DNA of 64,000 nt, from assembly GCF_005280195.1 (NCBI RefSeq), contig NZ_SZPR01000025.1, positions 62,001 to 126,000 of the forward strand. Direction: 5' to 3'. The translations under genes and the position numbers were made by a program. Below, piece by piece: positions 42,556 through 51,943 of this stretch (the stretch's first letter is position 1; the number at the start of each line of letters is the position of its first letter). The notes beneath the pieces were generated by a model. The model did no database searches. It saw only the letters and a list, made by a program, of their open reading frames with translations, and was not told the origin of the DNA. This stretch comes from Streptomyces galbus (lineage in GTDB: Bacteria > Actinomycetota > Actinomycetes > Streptomycetales > Streptomycetaceae).

Positions 42556-44082
42556 TCACCGCGGTACCGGCTCCAGGAACCCCTGCTCCACCAGCAGCCG
42601 GATCTGTGCGGGCGTGCGGTCGCGCAGCAGCACCGGGTCCTCGCCGACGAGCTGCGCGATGGCGTCCAGGATGCGGCCCGCGCTGAGCGTGCCGTCGCAC
42701 ACGCCCGCGAAGCCCGCGCCGACGGTGTCCACCTTGGTGGCCCGCCGCATGCCCCGGTTCTGGCGCAGCACGACGTGCTCCGGGTCCTCGGCGCCGGGCA
42801 GGCCGACCTGCTCCTGGACGATCTCCCCGGCCAGCCGGAAGTGCCCGGCGAGCAGCGCGGCGTCGTCGTGCGCGCGCAGGTAGTCCAGGCGCTCGAAGTG
42901 CGCCCGGACCGTGTCCCCGAGCGGCTGCTCGACCGGGTGCGGCCACTCCTCGGCCGTGATCACCGGCTCCGCGGCCGAGGTCCGGCGCAGCGTGATCCAG
43001 CCGAAGCCGACCGCCTTGACCTTGCGCGCCTCGAACTCGTCCAGCCAGGCGTCGTAGCGCGCCTGGTACTCGGCCGGGTCGCCGCGGTGGTCACCGGCGT
43101 CCCTGAGCCACAGCTCGGCGTACTGCGTGACGTCCTGCACCTCGCGCTGCACGATCCACGCGTCGCAGCCGCGCGGCACCCACGACCTGAGCCGGTCCTG
43201 CCAGTCCTCCCCCTCCACGTGCTGCCAGTTCGCGAGGAACTGCGCGAACCCGCCCTCGTTCAGCCGTTCCCCCGCCTCCTGAACGAGCGAGCGGCACAGA
43301 TCGTCCCCGCCCATCCCGCCGTCGCGGTAGGTCAGCCGGGCGCCGGGCGAGATCACGAAGGGCGGGTTGGAGACGATCAGGTCGTACGTCTCGTCGTCCC
43401 GGACCGGCTCGAACAGCGAGCCCTCGCGCAGGTCCGCGGCCGGGGCGCCGGACAGCGCCAGGGTGAGCGCGGTGATGTGCAGCGCGCGCGGGTTGAGGTC
43501 GGTCGCGGTCACGCGCGTGGCGTGCCGGGACGCGTGCAGCGCCTGGATGCCGGAACCGGTGCCGAGGTCGAGCGCGGACGCCACGGGCGTACGGACGGTG
43601 ATGCCGGCCAGGGTCGTGGAGGCGCCGCCGACGCCCAGGACGACGCCCTCGTCGCGGCTGCCGATGCCGCCCGCGCCGCCGACGGCGCAGCCCAGGTCGG
43701 ACACGATGAACCAGTCCTCGCCGTCGGGCCCGCCGTACGGCCTCACGTCCACGGTGGCGGCCAGGTCGCCCCCGGCGTCGCCTACGCGGGTGAGCCAGCC
43801 GCCCGCCTCGCACGCGTGCACGGGCAGCACGCCCTCCACGCGCGCGTACGGCACGGGCTGCTGGAGCAGGAAGAGCCGGACGAGTGTCTCCAGCGGCGTG
43901 TCCCCGCGGGTCGCCCGCAGCGCGGGCACGGTCTCGCTGCGGGCCAGCGCCGCGTACGCGGGGGCGCCGAGCAGGTCGAGCAGGCCGTCGGCGGTGAAGG
44001 AGGCCGCGAGCAGGGCCTCGCGCAGCCGGGCGGCGACCTCGTGGTCGGCGGCGGGCAGGGGGGACAGGGTGGCGTTACTCAC
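42556..44082 (-). CDS. SAM-dependent methyltransferase (HemK-like fold)
   Basis: A 508-residue protein. The N-terminal domain of about 150 residues is family-specific. The class I methyltransferase core has motif I ALDLGTGSGIQALHAS near residue 170, the acidic residue of TATDLNPRALH and motif IV SNPPFVISPG near 240. The C-terminal domain is about 180 residues. The NPPF motif marks enzymes that methylate amide or ring nitrogens (PrmC/RlmF type), so an rRNA or protein glutamine target is possible. The target is not established. GTG start at 44082. Confidence 0.87.
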   Translation of the reverse strand: MSNATLSPLPAADHEVAARLREALLAASFTADGLLDLLGAPAYAALARSETVPALRATRGDTPLETLVRLFLLQQPVPYARVEGVLPVHACEAGGWLTRVGDAGGDLAATVDVRPYGGPDGEDWFIVSDLGCAVGGAGGIGSRDEGVVLGVGGASTTLAGITVRTPVASALDLGTGSGIQALHASRHATRVTATDLNPRALHITALTLALSGAPAADLREGSLFEPVRDDETYDLIVSNPPFVISPGARLTYRDGGMGGDDLCRSLVQEAGERLNEGGFAQFLANWQHVEGEDWQDRLRSWVPRGCDAWIVQREVQDVTQYAELWLRDAGDHRGDPAEYQARYDAWLDEFEARKVKAVGFGWITLRRTSAAEPVITAEEWPHPVEQPLGDTVRAHFERLDYLRAHDDAALLAGHFRLAGEIVQEQVGLPGAEDPEHVVLRQNRGMRRATKVDTVGAGFAGVCDGTLSAGRILDAIAQLVGEDPVLLRDRTPAQIRLLVEQGFLEPVPR

Positions 44083-44146
44083 GCCCCCATTGTGTCCCGT
44101 CCCCCTCGCGCCTTCGCGTCGCGTCGCGGGCGCGGCCCGGCAGGAA

Positions 44147-44746
44147 TCAGCCCTGCGTCGTCTGCGGCGAGGCCCCGGCGGACGACGACGAGGCGACCTT
44201 CTTGCAGCTCTCCTGCTGGGACATGGCCGTCTTGACGTCGCCCTCCTCGAGATTCTTCAGGGCGGTGTTGCCGCTCTTGCTGAGCGTGCCGAGCTGGGTG
44301 GCGATGTCCTGCAGGCCCTCGGCGAACTTCGCCTGGTCCTTGGTGTCGAGGACGTCGATCTTCTTCTTCAGGTCGGCGTAGGAGGTGGAGAGCGTGTTGA
44401 GAGCGGCGACGGCGTCCGACTGCTTCTTCTTGCCGTCCTCGACGCCGGGCGGCGCACCGGCGGAGTCGACGGCGCCGGCCAGCGCCTTGTAGGCGTCGGA
44501 CATGTCCTGGAAGGCCTGGGAGTCGGTCTTCTGCACGGTGGCCGGCGCGTTGTTGTCGGTGGCGGCCTTCTTGATCGCCTCGTTGGCCGCGTCGACCTTC
44601 GCGTCCTGGGCCGGGAGCGCGTCGCAGACCTGCTTGGCCCAGGCGTCGAGCTCCTTGTTCCCGTCGTCGCCGCTGCTGCTGCATCCCGTCAGCGCCAGTA
44701 CCAGTACCGCACCGCCGGACAGTGCGGCCGCGAGCTTCTTGTTCAC
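44147..44746 (-). CDS. secreted lipoprotein, small, alpha-helical
   Basis: A 199-residue lipoprotein: VNKKLAAALSGGAVLVLALTGC (lipobox LTGC), then a Lys/Asp/Glu-rich helical domain (NKELDAWAKQVCDALPAQDAKVDAANEAIKKAATDN, and DLKKKIDVLDTKDQAKFAEGLQDIATQLGTLSKSGNTALKNL) with one C-terminal Cys (ESCKKVASSS) matching an N-terminal one (VCDAL). GTG at 44746 behind GGAAGGG; an ATG at 44764 is possible. It lies downstream of hppA. Function unknown. Confidence 0.85.
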   Translation of the reverse strand: MNKKLAAALSGGAVLVLALTGCSSSGDDGNKELDAWAKQVCDALPAQDAKVDAANEAIKKAATDNNAPATVQKTDSQAFQDMSDAYKALAGAVDSAGAPPGVEDGKKKQSDAVAALNTLSTSYADLKKKIDVLDTKDQAKFAEGLQDIATQLGTLSKSGNTALKNLEEGDVKTAMSQQESCKKVASSSSAGASPQTTQG

Positions 44747-44893
44747 CGGTTGCGTCCCTTCCATGGCTCTCGGCCCCGGAACATACACGCAGACCGGGCG
44801 ACCACCCCAGAACGGATGACCGTTGTGCCCGTGCTTGCGACGGTTCGCCCCAGGGGAGAGAAGCCTCACGGCGAGACGCGGGCCACACGAGCG

Positions 44894-44935
44894 GGGCGGG
44901 CGGCCGGCACGTCAACCCGCGCCGTCCGCCCGCCC
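44894..44935 (-). terminator. hairpin downstream of hppA
   Basis: GGGCGGGCGG (44894-44903) pairs perfectly with CCGCCCGCCC (44926-44935) around a 22-base loop, about 40 bases after the hppA stop on the minus strand. Probable end of the hppA transcript before the lipoprotein gene. Confidence 0.5.
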
Positions 44936-44973
44936 GTTGAGCAGGACCTCAGGACCCGTCCTCGGGGCCGGCC

Positions 44974-47379
44974 CTACGAAACCACCGCAGGATCCGCCGA
45001 CTTGGCGGGCCGCTCGGCGTCGTTGTCGTCCCCGACCGCGATGCCGCGCCGCTTGGAGACGTACACGGCGCCGACGATCACCAGGAGCGCGAGCACCGCG
45101 ATCAGGATGCGCACGCCGACGTTCCTGTCGTCGCCGTAGCTGAACTTGATGACCGCGGGCGCGATGAGCAGCGCGACCAGGTTCATCACCTTCAGCAGCG
45201 GGTTGATCGCCGGGCCGGCGGTGTCCTTGAAGGGGTCGCCGACCGTGTCGCCGATCACCGTGGCGGCGTGGGCCTCGCTGCCCTTGCCGCCGTGGTGGCC
45301 GTCCTCGACGAGCTTCTTGGCGTTGTCCCAGGCGCCGCCGGAGTTCGCCAGGAACACCGCCATCAGCGTGCCGGTGCCGATCGCGCCCGCCAGGTACGCG
45401 CCGAGCGCCCCGACCCCCAGGGTGAACCCGATGAAGATCGGCGCCATGACGGCGAGCAGACCCGGCGTGGCCAGCTCGCGCAGGGCGTCCTTGGTACAGA
45501 TGTCGACGACCTTGCCGTACTCCGGCTTCTCGCTGAAGTCCATGATCCCGGGGCGCTCGCGGAACTGCCGGCGCACCTCGAAGACCACCGAGCCCGCGGA
45601 CCGCGACACCGCGTTGATCGCCAGCCCCGAGAAGAGGAAGACGACCGCCGCGCCCGCGATGAGTCCGACGAGGTTGTTGGGCTGGGAGATGTCCATCATC
45701 AGGGTCATCGGCGCGCCGTCGCCGCTGAGCCTCTCCCCGACGTCGTGCGCGCCGGTCGTGAGCGCGTCGCGGTACGACCCGAAGAGCGCCGACGCCGCGA
45801 GGACGGCGGTGGCGATGGCGATGCCCTTGGTGATGGCCTTGGTGGTGTTGCCGACCGCGTCCAGGTTGGTGAGCACCTGGGCGCCCGCCCCCTCGACGTC
45901 GCCGGACATCTCGGCGATGCCCTGCGCGTTGTCGGAGACCGGCCCGAAGGTGTCCATCGCGACGATCACGCCGACCGTGGTCAGCAGGCCGGTGCCGGCC
46001 AGCGCCACCGCGAACAGCGCGAGCATGATCGACGTGCCGCCGAGCAGGAACGCCCCGTACACGCCGAGCCCGATCAGCAGGGCGGTGTAGACGGCCGATT
46101 CCAGCCCGACCGAGATGCCGGCGAGGACGACGGTGGCGGGGCCGGTCAGTGACGTCTTGCCGATGTCCCGGACCGGGCGCCGGGTCGTCTCGGTGAAGTA
46201 GCCGGTCAGCTGCTGGATCACGGCGGCCAGCAGGATGCCGATGGCCACCGCGACCAGGGCGAGGATCCGCGGGTCGCCGCTCTTGCCGCTGATCGCCGTG
46301 TCGGTGACGCCGTCGAGGTCGGCGTACGTGCCCGGCAGGTAGACGAACACCGCGACCGCGACCAGCACGAGCGAGATCACCGCGGAGACGAAGAAGCCCC
46401 GGTTGATCGCGGACATGCCGCTGCGGTCGGCGCGGCGCGGCGCGACCGCGAAGATCCCGGCCATCGCCGTGAGCACGCCGATCGCGGGGACCAGCAGCGG
46501 GAAGGCGAGCCCGGCGTCACCGAAGGCCGCCTTGCCGAGGATCAGCGCGGCGACCAGCGTCACGGCGTACGACTCGAACAGGTCGGCCGCCATGCCCGCG
46601 CAGTCGCCGACGTTGTCGCCCACGTTGTCGGCGATGGTCGCGGCGTTGCGCGGGTCGTCCTCGGGGATGCCCTGCTCGACCTTGCCGACGAGGTCGGCGC
46701 CGACGTCGGCGGCCTTGGTGAAGATGCCGCCGCCGACACGCATGAACATGGCGATCAGGGCGGCGCCCAGACCGAATCCCTCCAGCACCTTCGGCGCGTC
46801 GGCCGCGTACACCAGCACGACGCAGGAGGCGCCGAGCAGGCCGAGGCCCACCGTGAACATGCCGACCACGCCCCCTGTACGAAAAGCGATCTTCATCGCT
46901 TTGTGCGAGACGGTGGTGAGATCCTTTTCCGGTTCGCCTTCCGCGGGTGTCGCTTCCCGGGCCGCCGCGGCGACCCTCACATTGCTGCGCACCGCGAGCC
47001 ACATGCCGATATAACCGGTGGCCGCGGAGAACGCGGCACCGATCAGGAAGAACACGGATCGTCCGGCGCGCTGTTTCCAGTCGTCGGCGGGCAGCAGCAT
47101 GAGCAGGAAGAAGACGACCACGGCGAATACGCCGAGCGTGCGCAACTGCCGGGCCAGATAGGCGTTCGCACCTTCCTGGACCGCCGCGGCGATCTCCTTC
47201 ATGCTGTCGGTGCCCTCGCCGGCCGCGAGCACCTGCCGCAGCAGCAGGCCCGCGACCGCCAGGGCGGCCAGGGCCACGAGCCCGATGACCATCACGAGGA
47301 TGCGGTTGTCGTCGGTCAGCACCGCGGCTGCGAACGTCGTGGTGTGGTCCAACCGTTGAGGGGTAGAAAGCCCCGCCAT
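44974..47379 (-). CDS. hppA: proton-translocating membrane pyrophosphatase
   Basis: Couples pyrophosphate hydrolysis to proton export. The 801-residue protein has about 16 membrane helices and the substrate motif DVGADLVGKVEQGIPEDDPRNAATIADNVGDNVGDCAGM. The loop GNTTKAITKG carries Lys where K+-dependent enzymes have Ala, marking the K+-independent H+-pumping class. The N-terminal extension is about 25 residues (MAGLSTPQRLDHTTTF). Together with the soluble ppa the window holds two ways of using PPi. It is downstream of bldG and its partner on the same strand, with about 290 bases and a hairpin between. Confidence 0.97.
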   Translation of the reverse strand: MAGLSTPQRLDHTTTFAAAVLTDDNRILVMVIGLVALAALAVAGLLLRQVLAAGEGTDSMKEIAAAVQEGANAYLARQLRTLGVFAVVVFFLLMLLPADDWKQRAGRSVFFLIGAAFSAATGYIGMWLAVRSNVRVAAAAREATPAEGEPEKDLTTVSHKAMKIAFRTGGVVGMFTVGLGLLGASCVVLVYAADAPKVLEGFGLGAALIAMFMRVGGGIFTKAADVGADLVGKVEQGIPEDDPRNAATIADNVGDNVGDCAGMAADLFESYAVTLVAALILGKAAFGDAGLAFPLLVPAIGVLTAMAGIFAVAPRRADRSGMSAINRGFFVSAVISLVLVAVAVFVYLPGTYADLDGVTDTAISGKSGDPRILALVAVAIGILLAAVIQQLTGYFTETTRRPVRDIGKTSLTGPATVVLAGISVGLESAVYTALLIGLGVYGAFLLGGTSIMLALFAVALAGTGLLTTVGVIVAMDTFGPVSDNAQGIAEMSGDVEGAGAQVLTNLDAVGNTTKAITKGIAIATAVLAASALFGSYRDALTTGAHDVGERLSGDGAPMTLMMDISQPNNLVGLIAGAAVVFLFSGLAINAVSRSAGSVVFEVRRQFRERPGIMDFSEKPEYGKVVDICTKDALRELATPGLLAVMAPIFIGFTLGVGALGAYLAGAIGTGTLMAVFLANSGGAWDNAKKLVEDGHHGGKGSEAHAATVIGDTVGDPFKDTAGPAINPLLKVMNLVALLIAPAVIKFSYGDDRNVGVRILIAVLALLVIVGAVYVSKRRGIAVGDDNDAERPAKSADPAVVS

Positions 47380-47604
47380 TCGTCCTCCTTGACGCTTGGG
47401 CTGAGCTCAAGATGTGGACGGATTGTAGGTACCGGAACCTGATCAAAACAGATCGCGGGAAACGGAATTCGCCTCGGCGTCAAGTAATGCCTCAAAGGCG
47501 TTGATCGTGAATTGCTTCACGATATTCCGGGCGGCAAGATTCACTTTCCATGATTTATTTCATGGAACCACTGTAAGCACGCCCGCCCGGGTCCGCACAC
47601 GCCG

Positions 47605-47632
47605 AAGGGCCCCACCGGGGGGTGGGGCCCTT
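47605..47632. terminator. hairpin between hppA and anti-sigma gene
   Basis: AAGGGCCCCACC (47605-47616) pairs perfectly with GGTGGGGCCCTT (47621-47632) around GGGG. It is 41 bases after the anti-sigma gene stop on the minus strand, so it ends the bldG operon and separates it from hppA. Confidence 0.8.
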
Positions 47633-47672
47633 GGGGAAGAAGACTTCTGCGGACTGCTCCGTCCGGGACGGA

Positions 47673-48104
47673 TTAGACCAGTGGAGTGGTGGCCGGGGTC
47701 GTCGGCCAGGTCATGCGGATCAGGCCGCCGTGCTCCCCGGTGGAGACCTCGACGTCGTCGACGAGGCCGCTGATGACCGCGAGGCCCATCTCGTCCTCCT
47801 CGGTCTCCGCGTCGGGCTCGGCACCGCCGGACCCCCGCGCCCCGGGCACCGCGTGCGGCGCCTCGTCGCCCACCTCGATGGAGAACTGCTTCTCCTCCTC
47901 GATGAGGGACACCTTCACCGGCGCGGTCACCCCGCTGAGCTGATGCAGTCCCACGGCACGCGAACACGCCTCACCGACGGCGAGCCTGACCTCGTCGAGG
48001 ACGGCCTCGTCCACTCCGGACCTGCGCGCGACCGCTGCCGCCACCAGACGGGCGGTCCGCACGTGCTCCGGCAGCGCGCTGAAGCGGAGTTCAACGGTGG
48101 CCAT
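47673..48104 (-). CDS. apgA: anti-sigma factor of the BldG pair (HATPase, RsbW-like)
   Basis: A 143-residue HATPase protein: MATVELRFSALPEHVRTARLVAAAVARRSGVDEAVLDEVRLAVGEACSRAVGLHQ with the N-box region, then an acidic glycine-rich insert (GARGSGGAEPDAETEEDE) before EMGLAVISGLVDDVEV. It lies 105 bases downstream of bldG, in the order known from S. coelicolor, where this protein (ApgA, from memory) binds BldG. ATG behind GGAGGGG. Its sigma factor target is not visible here. Confidence 0.92.
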   Translation of the reverse strand: MATVELRFSALPEHVRTARLVAAAVARRSGVDEAVLDEVRLAVGEACSRAVGLHQLSGVTAPVKVSLIEEEKQFSIEVGDEAPHAVPGARGSGGAEPDAETEEDEMGLAVISGLVDDVEVSTGEHGGLIRMTWPTTPATTPLV

Positions 48105-48209
48105 GCATCCCCTCCGAACTACGGGCGTGCTGTCGGAGGGCCGGGCGCGAGGGCCCGGTCCCCCGGTGTTCACCTGATGCCGCCCGGGCGCGCGGCCCGG
48201 GGCGGCGGG

Positions 48210-48551
48210 TCAGTCGGTGGCCGCGACCGCTTCGTCGACCGAGGTGTGAATGGGGAACACCTTGGTGAGGCCGGTGATGCGGAAGATCTTCAGAATGCGC
48301 TCCTGGTTGCACACCAGGCGCAGCGAGCCCTCATGGGCCCGCACTCGCTTCAGGCCGCCGACCAGTACGCCGAGCCCGGTGGAGTCGAGGAAGTCCACGC
48401 CCTCCATGTCGACGACGAGGTGGAAATTCCCGTCGTTCACCAGCTCGACCAGCTGCTCGCGCAACTTGGGCGCGGTATATACGTCGATTTCGCCACCGAC
48501 CTCGACGACCGTACGATCGCCGACGGTACGGGTCGACAGGGACAGGTCCAC
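48210..48551 (-). CDS. bldG: anti-anti-sigma factor BldG
   Basis: A 113-residue STAS-domain anti-sigma factor antagonist needed for aerial growth and antibiotic production in S. coelicolor. MDLSLSTRTVGDRTVVEVGGEIDVYTAPKLREQL; the phosphorylatable serine is Ser57 in VDFLDSTGLGVLVGGL. GTG start at 48551. It is divergent from the helicase gene, with about 160 bases between the starts, which must hold the bldG promoter(s). Confidence 0.97.
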   Translation of the reverse strand: MDLSLSTRTVGDRTVVEVGGEIDVYTAPKLREQLVELVNDGNFHLVVDMEGVDFLDSTGLGVLVGGLKRVRAHEGSLRLVCNQERILKIFRITGLTKVFPIHTSVDEAVAATD

Positions 48552-48714
48552 GGATCCTCCAGCACCTTGCTATCGAGCGGTCGCCCCTCGGGTCACCTCG
48601 GCTTGAAGCCCCCAGGACGGTTCGCCAGCCGCGATGGCATTCAATCACTTACCGGCAGGCGTGCACGACGCCTTGGCTCCATTGTCCGTCACGCCAGTGA
48701 CACACTCGGTGCCG

Positions 48715-51171
48715 ATGGCCAAGAATCACCGATCCGATCGATCCCCGGCGGACACCGTGCACCGCCCGTCTCCGGGCGCTGTCCTGGACCGGCTCGCCTC
48801 GGGACCGAGCCGGGCCTCGCGCATCACTCATACGGAGCACTTGCCCCCGCGTGCGGGCCGCCATGCCGTCTGGCCTCACCGGATTCACTCCGAGGTGATC
48901 GCGGCGGTCCGCGCGGCGGGCATCGAGCACCCCTGGGCGCACCAGGCACTGGCCGCCGAGCACGCCCTGGACGGCGACTCGGTGGTCGTCGCCACCGGCA
49001 CGGCCTCCGGCAAGTCCCTGGCGTACCTCGTGCCCGTCCTGTCCACCCTCCTGGAGGGGTCGAAAGCCCCGAACGGCCGAGGCGCCACCGCCCTGTACCT
49101 CGCCCCGACCAAGGCCCTCGCGGCCGACCAGTGCCGCTCGGTGAGGGAACTCGCCCAGCCGCTCGGCACCGCCGTGCGCCCCGCCGTGTACGACGGCGAC
49201 ACGCCGTTCGAGGAACGCGAGTGGATCCGCCAGTACGGCAACTACGTGCTGACCAACCCGGACATGCTGCACCGCGGGATCCTGCCCTCCCACCCGCGCT
49301 GGTCCTCCTTCCTCAAGGCGCTCAAGTACGTCGTCATCGACGAGTGCCACACCTACCGCGGCGTGTTCGGCTCGCACGTCGCCCAGGTGCTGCGCCGGCT
49401 GCGCCGGCTCTGCGCCCGCTACGGCGCGTCGCCCGTCTTCCTGCTGGCCTCCGCGACCGCCGCCGAGCCGTCCGTGGCCGCACGCCGCCTCACCGGCCTG
49501 CCCGTGTTCGAGGTGGCCGACGACGCCTCACCACGCGGTGAACTGGTGTTCGCCCTGTGGGAGCCCCCGCTCACCGAGATGCAGGGCGAGAAGGGCGCGC
49601 CGGTGCGCCGCACGGCCACCGCGGAGACCGCCGACCTGCTCACCGACCTCACCGTCCAGGGCATCCGCACGGTCGCCTTCGTCCGCTCCCGGCGCGGCGC
49701 CGAGCTGATCTCCGTCATCGCCCAGGAACGGCTCGGCGAGGTCGACCGCTCCCTGGCCCGGCGTGTCGCGGCCTATCGCGGCGGCTACCTCCCCGAGGAG
49801 CGCCGCGCTCTGGAACGCGCCCTGCACTCCGGCGAGCTCCTCGGCCTCGCCGCGACGACGGCCCTGGAACTCGGCGTCGACGTCTCCGGCCTCGACGCCG
49901 TCCTGATCGCCGGCTATCCCGGCACCCGAGCCTCCCTGTGGCAGCAGGCGGGCCGCGCCGGCCGCTCCGGACAGGGCGCCCTGGCGGTCCTCGTCGCCCG
50001 CGACGACCCCCTGGACACCTTCCTGGTCCACCATCCCGAGGCCCTGTTCGACCAACCGGTGGAATCCACGGTCCTCGACCCCGACAACCCCTACGTCCTC
50101 GCCCCCCACCTGTGCGCGGCCGCCGCCGAGCTGCCGCTGACCGACGACGACCTGCCGCTGTTCGGCCCGGCCACCGCCGAGCTGATGCCCCAGCTCGAGG
50201 CCGCCGGCCTGCTGCGCCGCCGCACCAGGGCCTGGCACTGGACCCGCCGCGAACGGGCCGCCGACCTCACCGACATCCGCGGCGAGGGCGGCCGGCCGAT
50301 CCAGATCGTCGAGGCCGGCACCGGCCGCCTCCTCGGCACGGTCGACGCGGGCTCCGCGCACACCACCGTGCACGAGGGCGCCGTCCACCTGCACCAGGGC
50401 CGCACCTACCTGGTGCGGACACTGGACCTGGAGGACTCGGTCGCGCTCGTCGAGGAGGCCGCCCCGCCCTACTCCACGGTCGCCCGCGACACCACGGCGA
50501 TCTCCGTCCTGGAGACCGACGTGGAGGTCCCCTGGGGCGACGGCCGCCTGTGCTACGGCTCCGTCGAGGTCACCAACCAGGTCGTCTCCTTCCTGCGCCG
50601 CCGCCTCATCACCGGCGAGGTCCTCGGCGAGACCAAGCTCGACCTCCCTCCCCGGACGCTGCGCACCCGCGCGGTGTGGTGGACGGTCACCGAGGACCAG
50701 CTGGACGCGGCCCGCATCAACCCCGAGATCCTCGGCGGCGCCCTGCACGCCGCCGAACACGCCTCGATCGGCATGCTGCCGCTCTTCGCGACCTGCGACC
50801 GCTGGGACATCGGCGGCGTGTCCATCCCCCTGCACCCCGACACGCTGCTCCCGACGGTCTTCGTCTACGACGGCCACCCCGGCGGCGCGGGCTTCGCCGA
50901 GCGCGCCTTCCACACCGCCCGCGCCTGGCTCACCGCCACCCGCGAGGCCATCGCCTCCTGCGAGTGCGACGCCGGCTGCCCGTCCTGCATCCAGTCCCCC
51001 AAGTGCGGCAACGGCAACGATCCCCTGCACAAGCGGGGGGCGGTACGGCTGCTCGGGGAACTGCTGCGGGGGGCTCCGGAGGAGACGAAGGTGCCCGAGG
51101 AGACGTTGGTGCCCGAGGAGACGCCGGTGCCGGGCACGGAGCCGGAGGACGGGGCTCAGCGGCCGGGGTGA
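48715..51171 (+). CDS. DEAD/DEAH helicase with C-terminal DUF1998 zinc motif (MrfA-like)
   Basis: An 818-residue superfamily 2 helicase. Motif I ATGTASGKS near residue 93, motif II DECH (VVIDECHTYRG) near 209, motif III LASATAAEP, motif VI QQAGRAGRSGQG. The C-terminus holds the DUF1998-type cysteine cluster CECDAGCPSCIQSPKCGNGN. This domain arrangement matches MrfA, a DNA repair helicase acting on mitomycin adducts in Bacillus. A short Glu/Pro-rich tail with three VPEET repeats follows. ATG at 48715 (MAKNHRSDRS); an upstream start at 48634 is possible. Its last 16 bases overlap the convergent tad gene. Confidence 0.9.
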   Translation: MAKNHRSDRSPADTVHRPSPGAVLDRLASGPSRASRITHTEHLPPRAGRHAVWPHRIHSEVIAAVRAAGIEHPWAHQALAAEHALDGDSVVVATGTASGKSLAYLVPVLSTLLEGSKAPNGRGATALYLAPTKALAADQCRSVRELAQPLGTAVRPAVYDGDTPFEEREWIRQYGNYVLTNPDMLHRGILPSHPRWSSFLKALKYVVIDECHTYRGVFGSHVAQVLRRLRRLCARYGASPVFLLASATAAEPSVAARRLTGLPVFEVADDASPRGELVFALWEPPLTEMQGEKGAPVRRTATAETADLLTDLTVQGIRTVAFVRSRRGAELISVIAQERLGEVDRSLARRVAAYRGGYLPEERRALERALHSGELLGLAATTALELGVDVSGLDAVLIAGYPGTRASLWQQAGRAGRSGQGALAVLVARDDPLDTFLVHHPEALFDQPVESTVLDPDNPYVLAPHLCAAAAELPLTDDDLPLFGPATAELMPQLEAAGLLRRRTRAWHWTRRERAADLTDIRGEGGRPIQIVEAGTGRLLGTVDAGSAHTTVHEGAVHLHQGRTYLVRTLDLEDSVALVEEAAPPYSTVARDTTAISVLETDVEVPWGDGRLCYGSVEVTNQVVSFLRRRLITGEVLGETKLDLPPRTLRTRAVWWTVTEDQLDAARINPEILGGALHAAEHASIGMLPLFATCDRWDIGGVSIPLHPDTLLPTVFVYDGHPGGAGFAERAFHTARAWLTATREAIASCECDAGCPSCIQSPKCGNGNDPLHKRGAVRLLGELLRGAPEETKVPEETLVPEETPVPGTEPEDGAQRPG

Positions 51172-51569
51172 GGTGCGGTGGGTCCAAGGGGCGCCGCCGG
51201 TCCCGGAGACGTGCGCTGTCCCGCGTCCACCCCCGCAGGCCCCGCCCGTGCCCTCACCTCCGCCCTGAACGGCCCTCCTCCCGACGTCGCCGTCACGTCC
51301 GAGACCTCCCCCACGACCGCGCACCGCACCAACCAGGCTCCCTGCTCCCGGGCCACCCGCTCCGCCCGTTCGCACGCCGCGGCCTCGCCGTCGCTCCAGT
51401 GGTCGGCCGCCGCCAGGGCCGCGAGGTCGGCGCCGCCGGCGGCCCGGTGCCGGACCACGACGGCGTGCCCGAGCGACAGCACCACGCCGAACACCACGCA
51501 CAGCACGGCGATCACCGCCACGCCCCAGACGGAGGCGGAGCCCCGGTCCCTGCCGACCCGTGACCTCAC
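51156..51569 (-). CDS. TadG/Rv3654c-like small secreted protein
   Basis: A 137-residue protein: VRSRVGRDRGSASVWGVAVIAVLCVVFGVVLSLGHAVVVRHRAAGGADLAALAAADHW. It has one hydrophobic segment at about 14-35 and the Rv3654c-type motif AAGGADLAALAAA. A type IV pilin-like G|S junction exists but Trp sits where Glu+5 is expected. GTG overlaps the TadE stop (GTGA). It is the last gene of the tad operon and overlaps the convergent helicase gene by 16 bases. Confidence 0.85.
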   Translation of the reverse strand: MRSRVGRDRGSASVWGVAVIAVLCVVFGVVLSLGHAVVVRHRAAGGADLAALAAADHWSDGEAAACERAERVAREQGAWLVRCAVVGEVSDVTATSGGGPFRAEVRARAGPAGVDAGQRTSPGPAAPLGPTAPHPGR

Positions 51570-51943
51570 GACGACCCCACCTCCGCGTCCTCCGCCAGGG
51601 CGACGGCCTCCTCCCGTACCTCGAAGGGCAGGCCCCGCAGCAACGGCGGCCGCGCCACGACCACCACACGGACCTGGTCCCCCTCCCGGCCGACTGTCAC
51701 CTCGGCGCCCCGCGGCGCGGCCGCACGGGTCATCTCGACCACGGCGTCCGGGGCCTCCTGCCGTGCCGCCGCCCGGGCGCCGGCCCTGGCCGCGTCCACG
51801 CACCGGAGCTGGGCGGCGACCACGAGCAGCCCCCACACCAGCGCCATCGCGAACGCCACCAGGACCGGCAGCACCACGGCCGCCTCCGCCGTCACGAACC
51901 CCTGGTCCGAACGGCACCGACGCCTCCGCTCACATCCGCGCAC
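51566..51943 (-). CDS. TadE-family pseudopilin
   Basis: A 125-residue protein with a basic leader (RGCERRRRCRSDQG), then FVTAEAAVVLPVLVAFAMALVWGLLVVAAQL. The G|FVTAE junction with Glu at +5 is the type IV prepilin peptidase signature, followed by one hydrophobic helix. The remaining 75 residues are a small C-terminal domain. GTG at 51943 overlaps the end of the pilin gene by 14 bases; GTG at 51895 is less likely because it would remove the leader. Confidence 0.88.
   Translation of the reverse strand: MRGCERRRRCRSDQGFVTAEAAVVLPVLVAFAMALVWGLLVVAAQLRCVDAARAGARAAARQEAPDAVVEMTRAAAPRGAEVTVGREGDQVRVVVVARPPLLRGLPFEVREEAVALAEDAEVGSS

Noticed and set aside
34468..44235. Open frame of more than 3200 codons on the plus strand across holB, tmk, topA and the methyltransferase gene
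   Set aside because: It is antisense to four well-supported genes. Its translation is low complexity (Arg, Val, Leu, Gly), as expected from the complement of GC-biased codons. It is not a gene.
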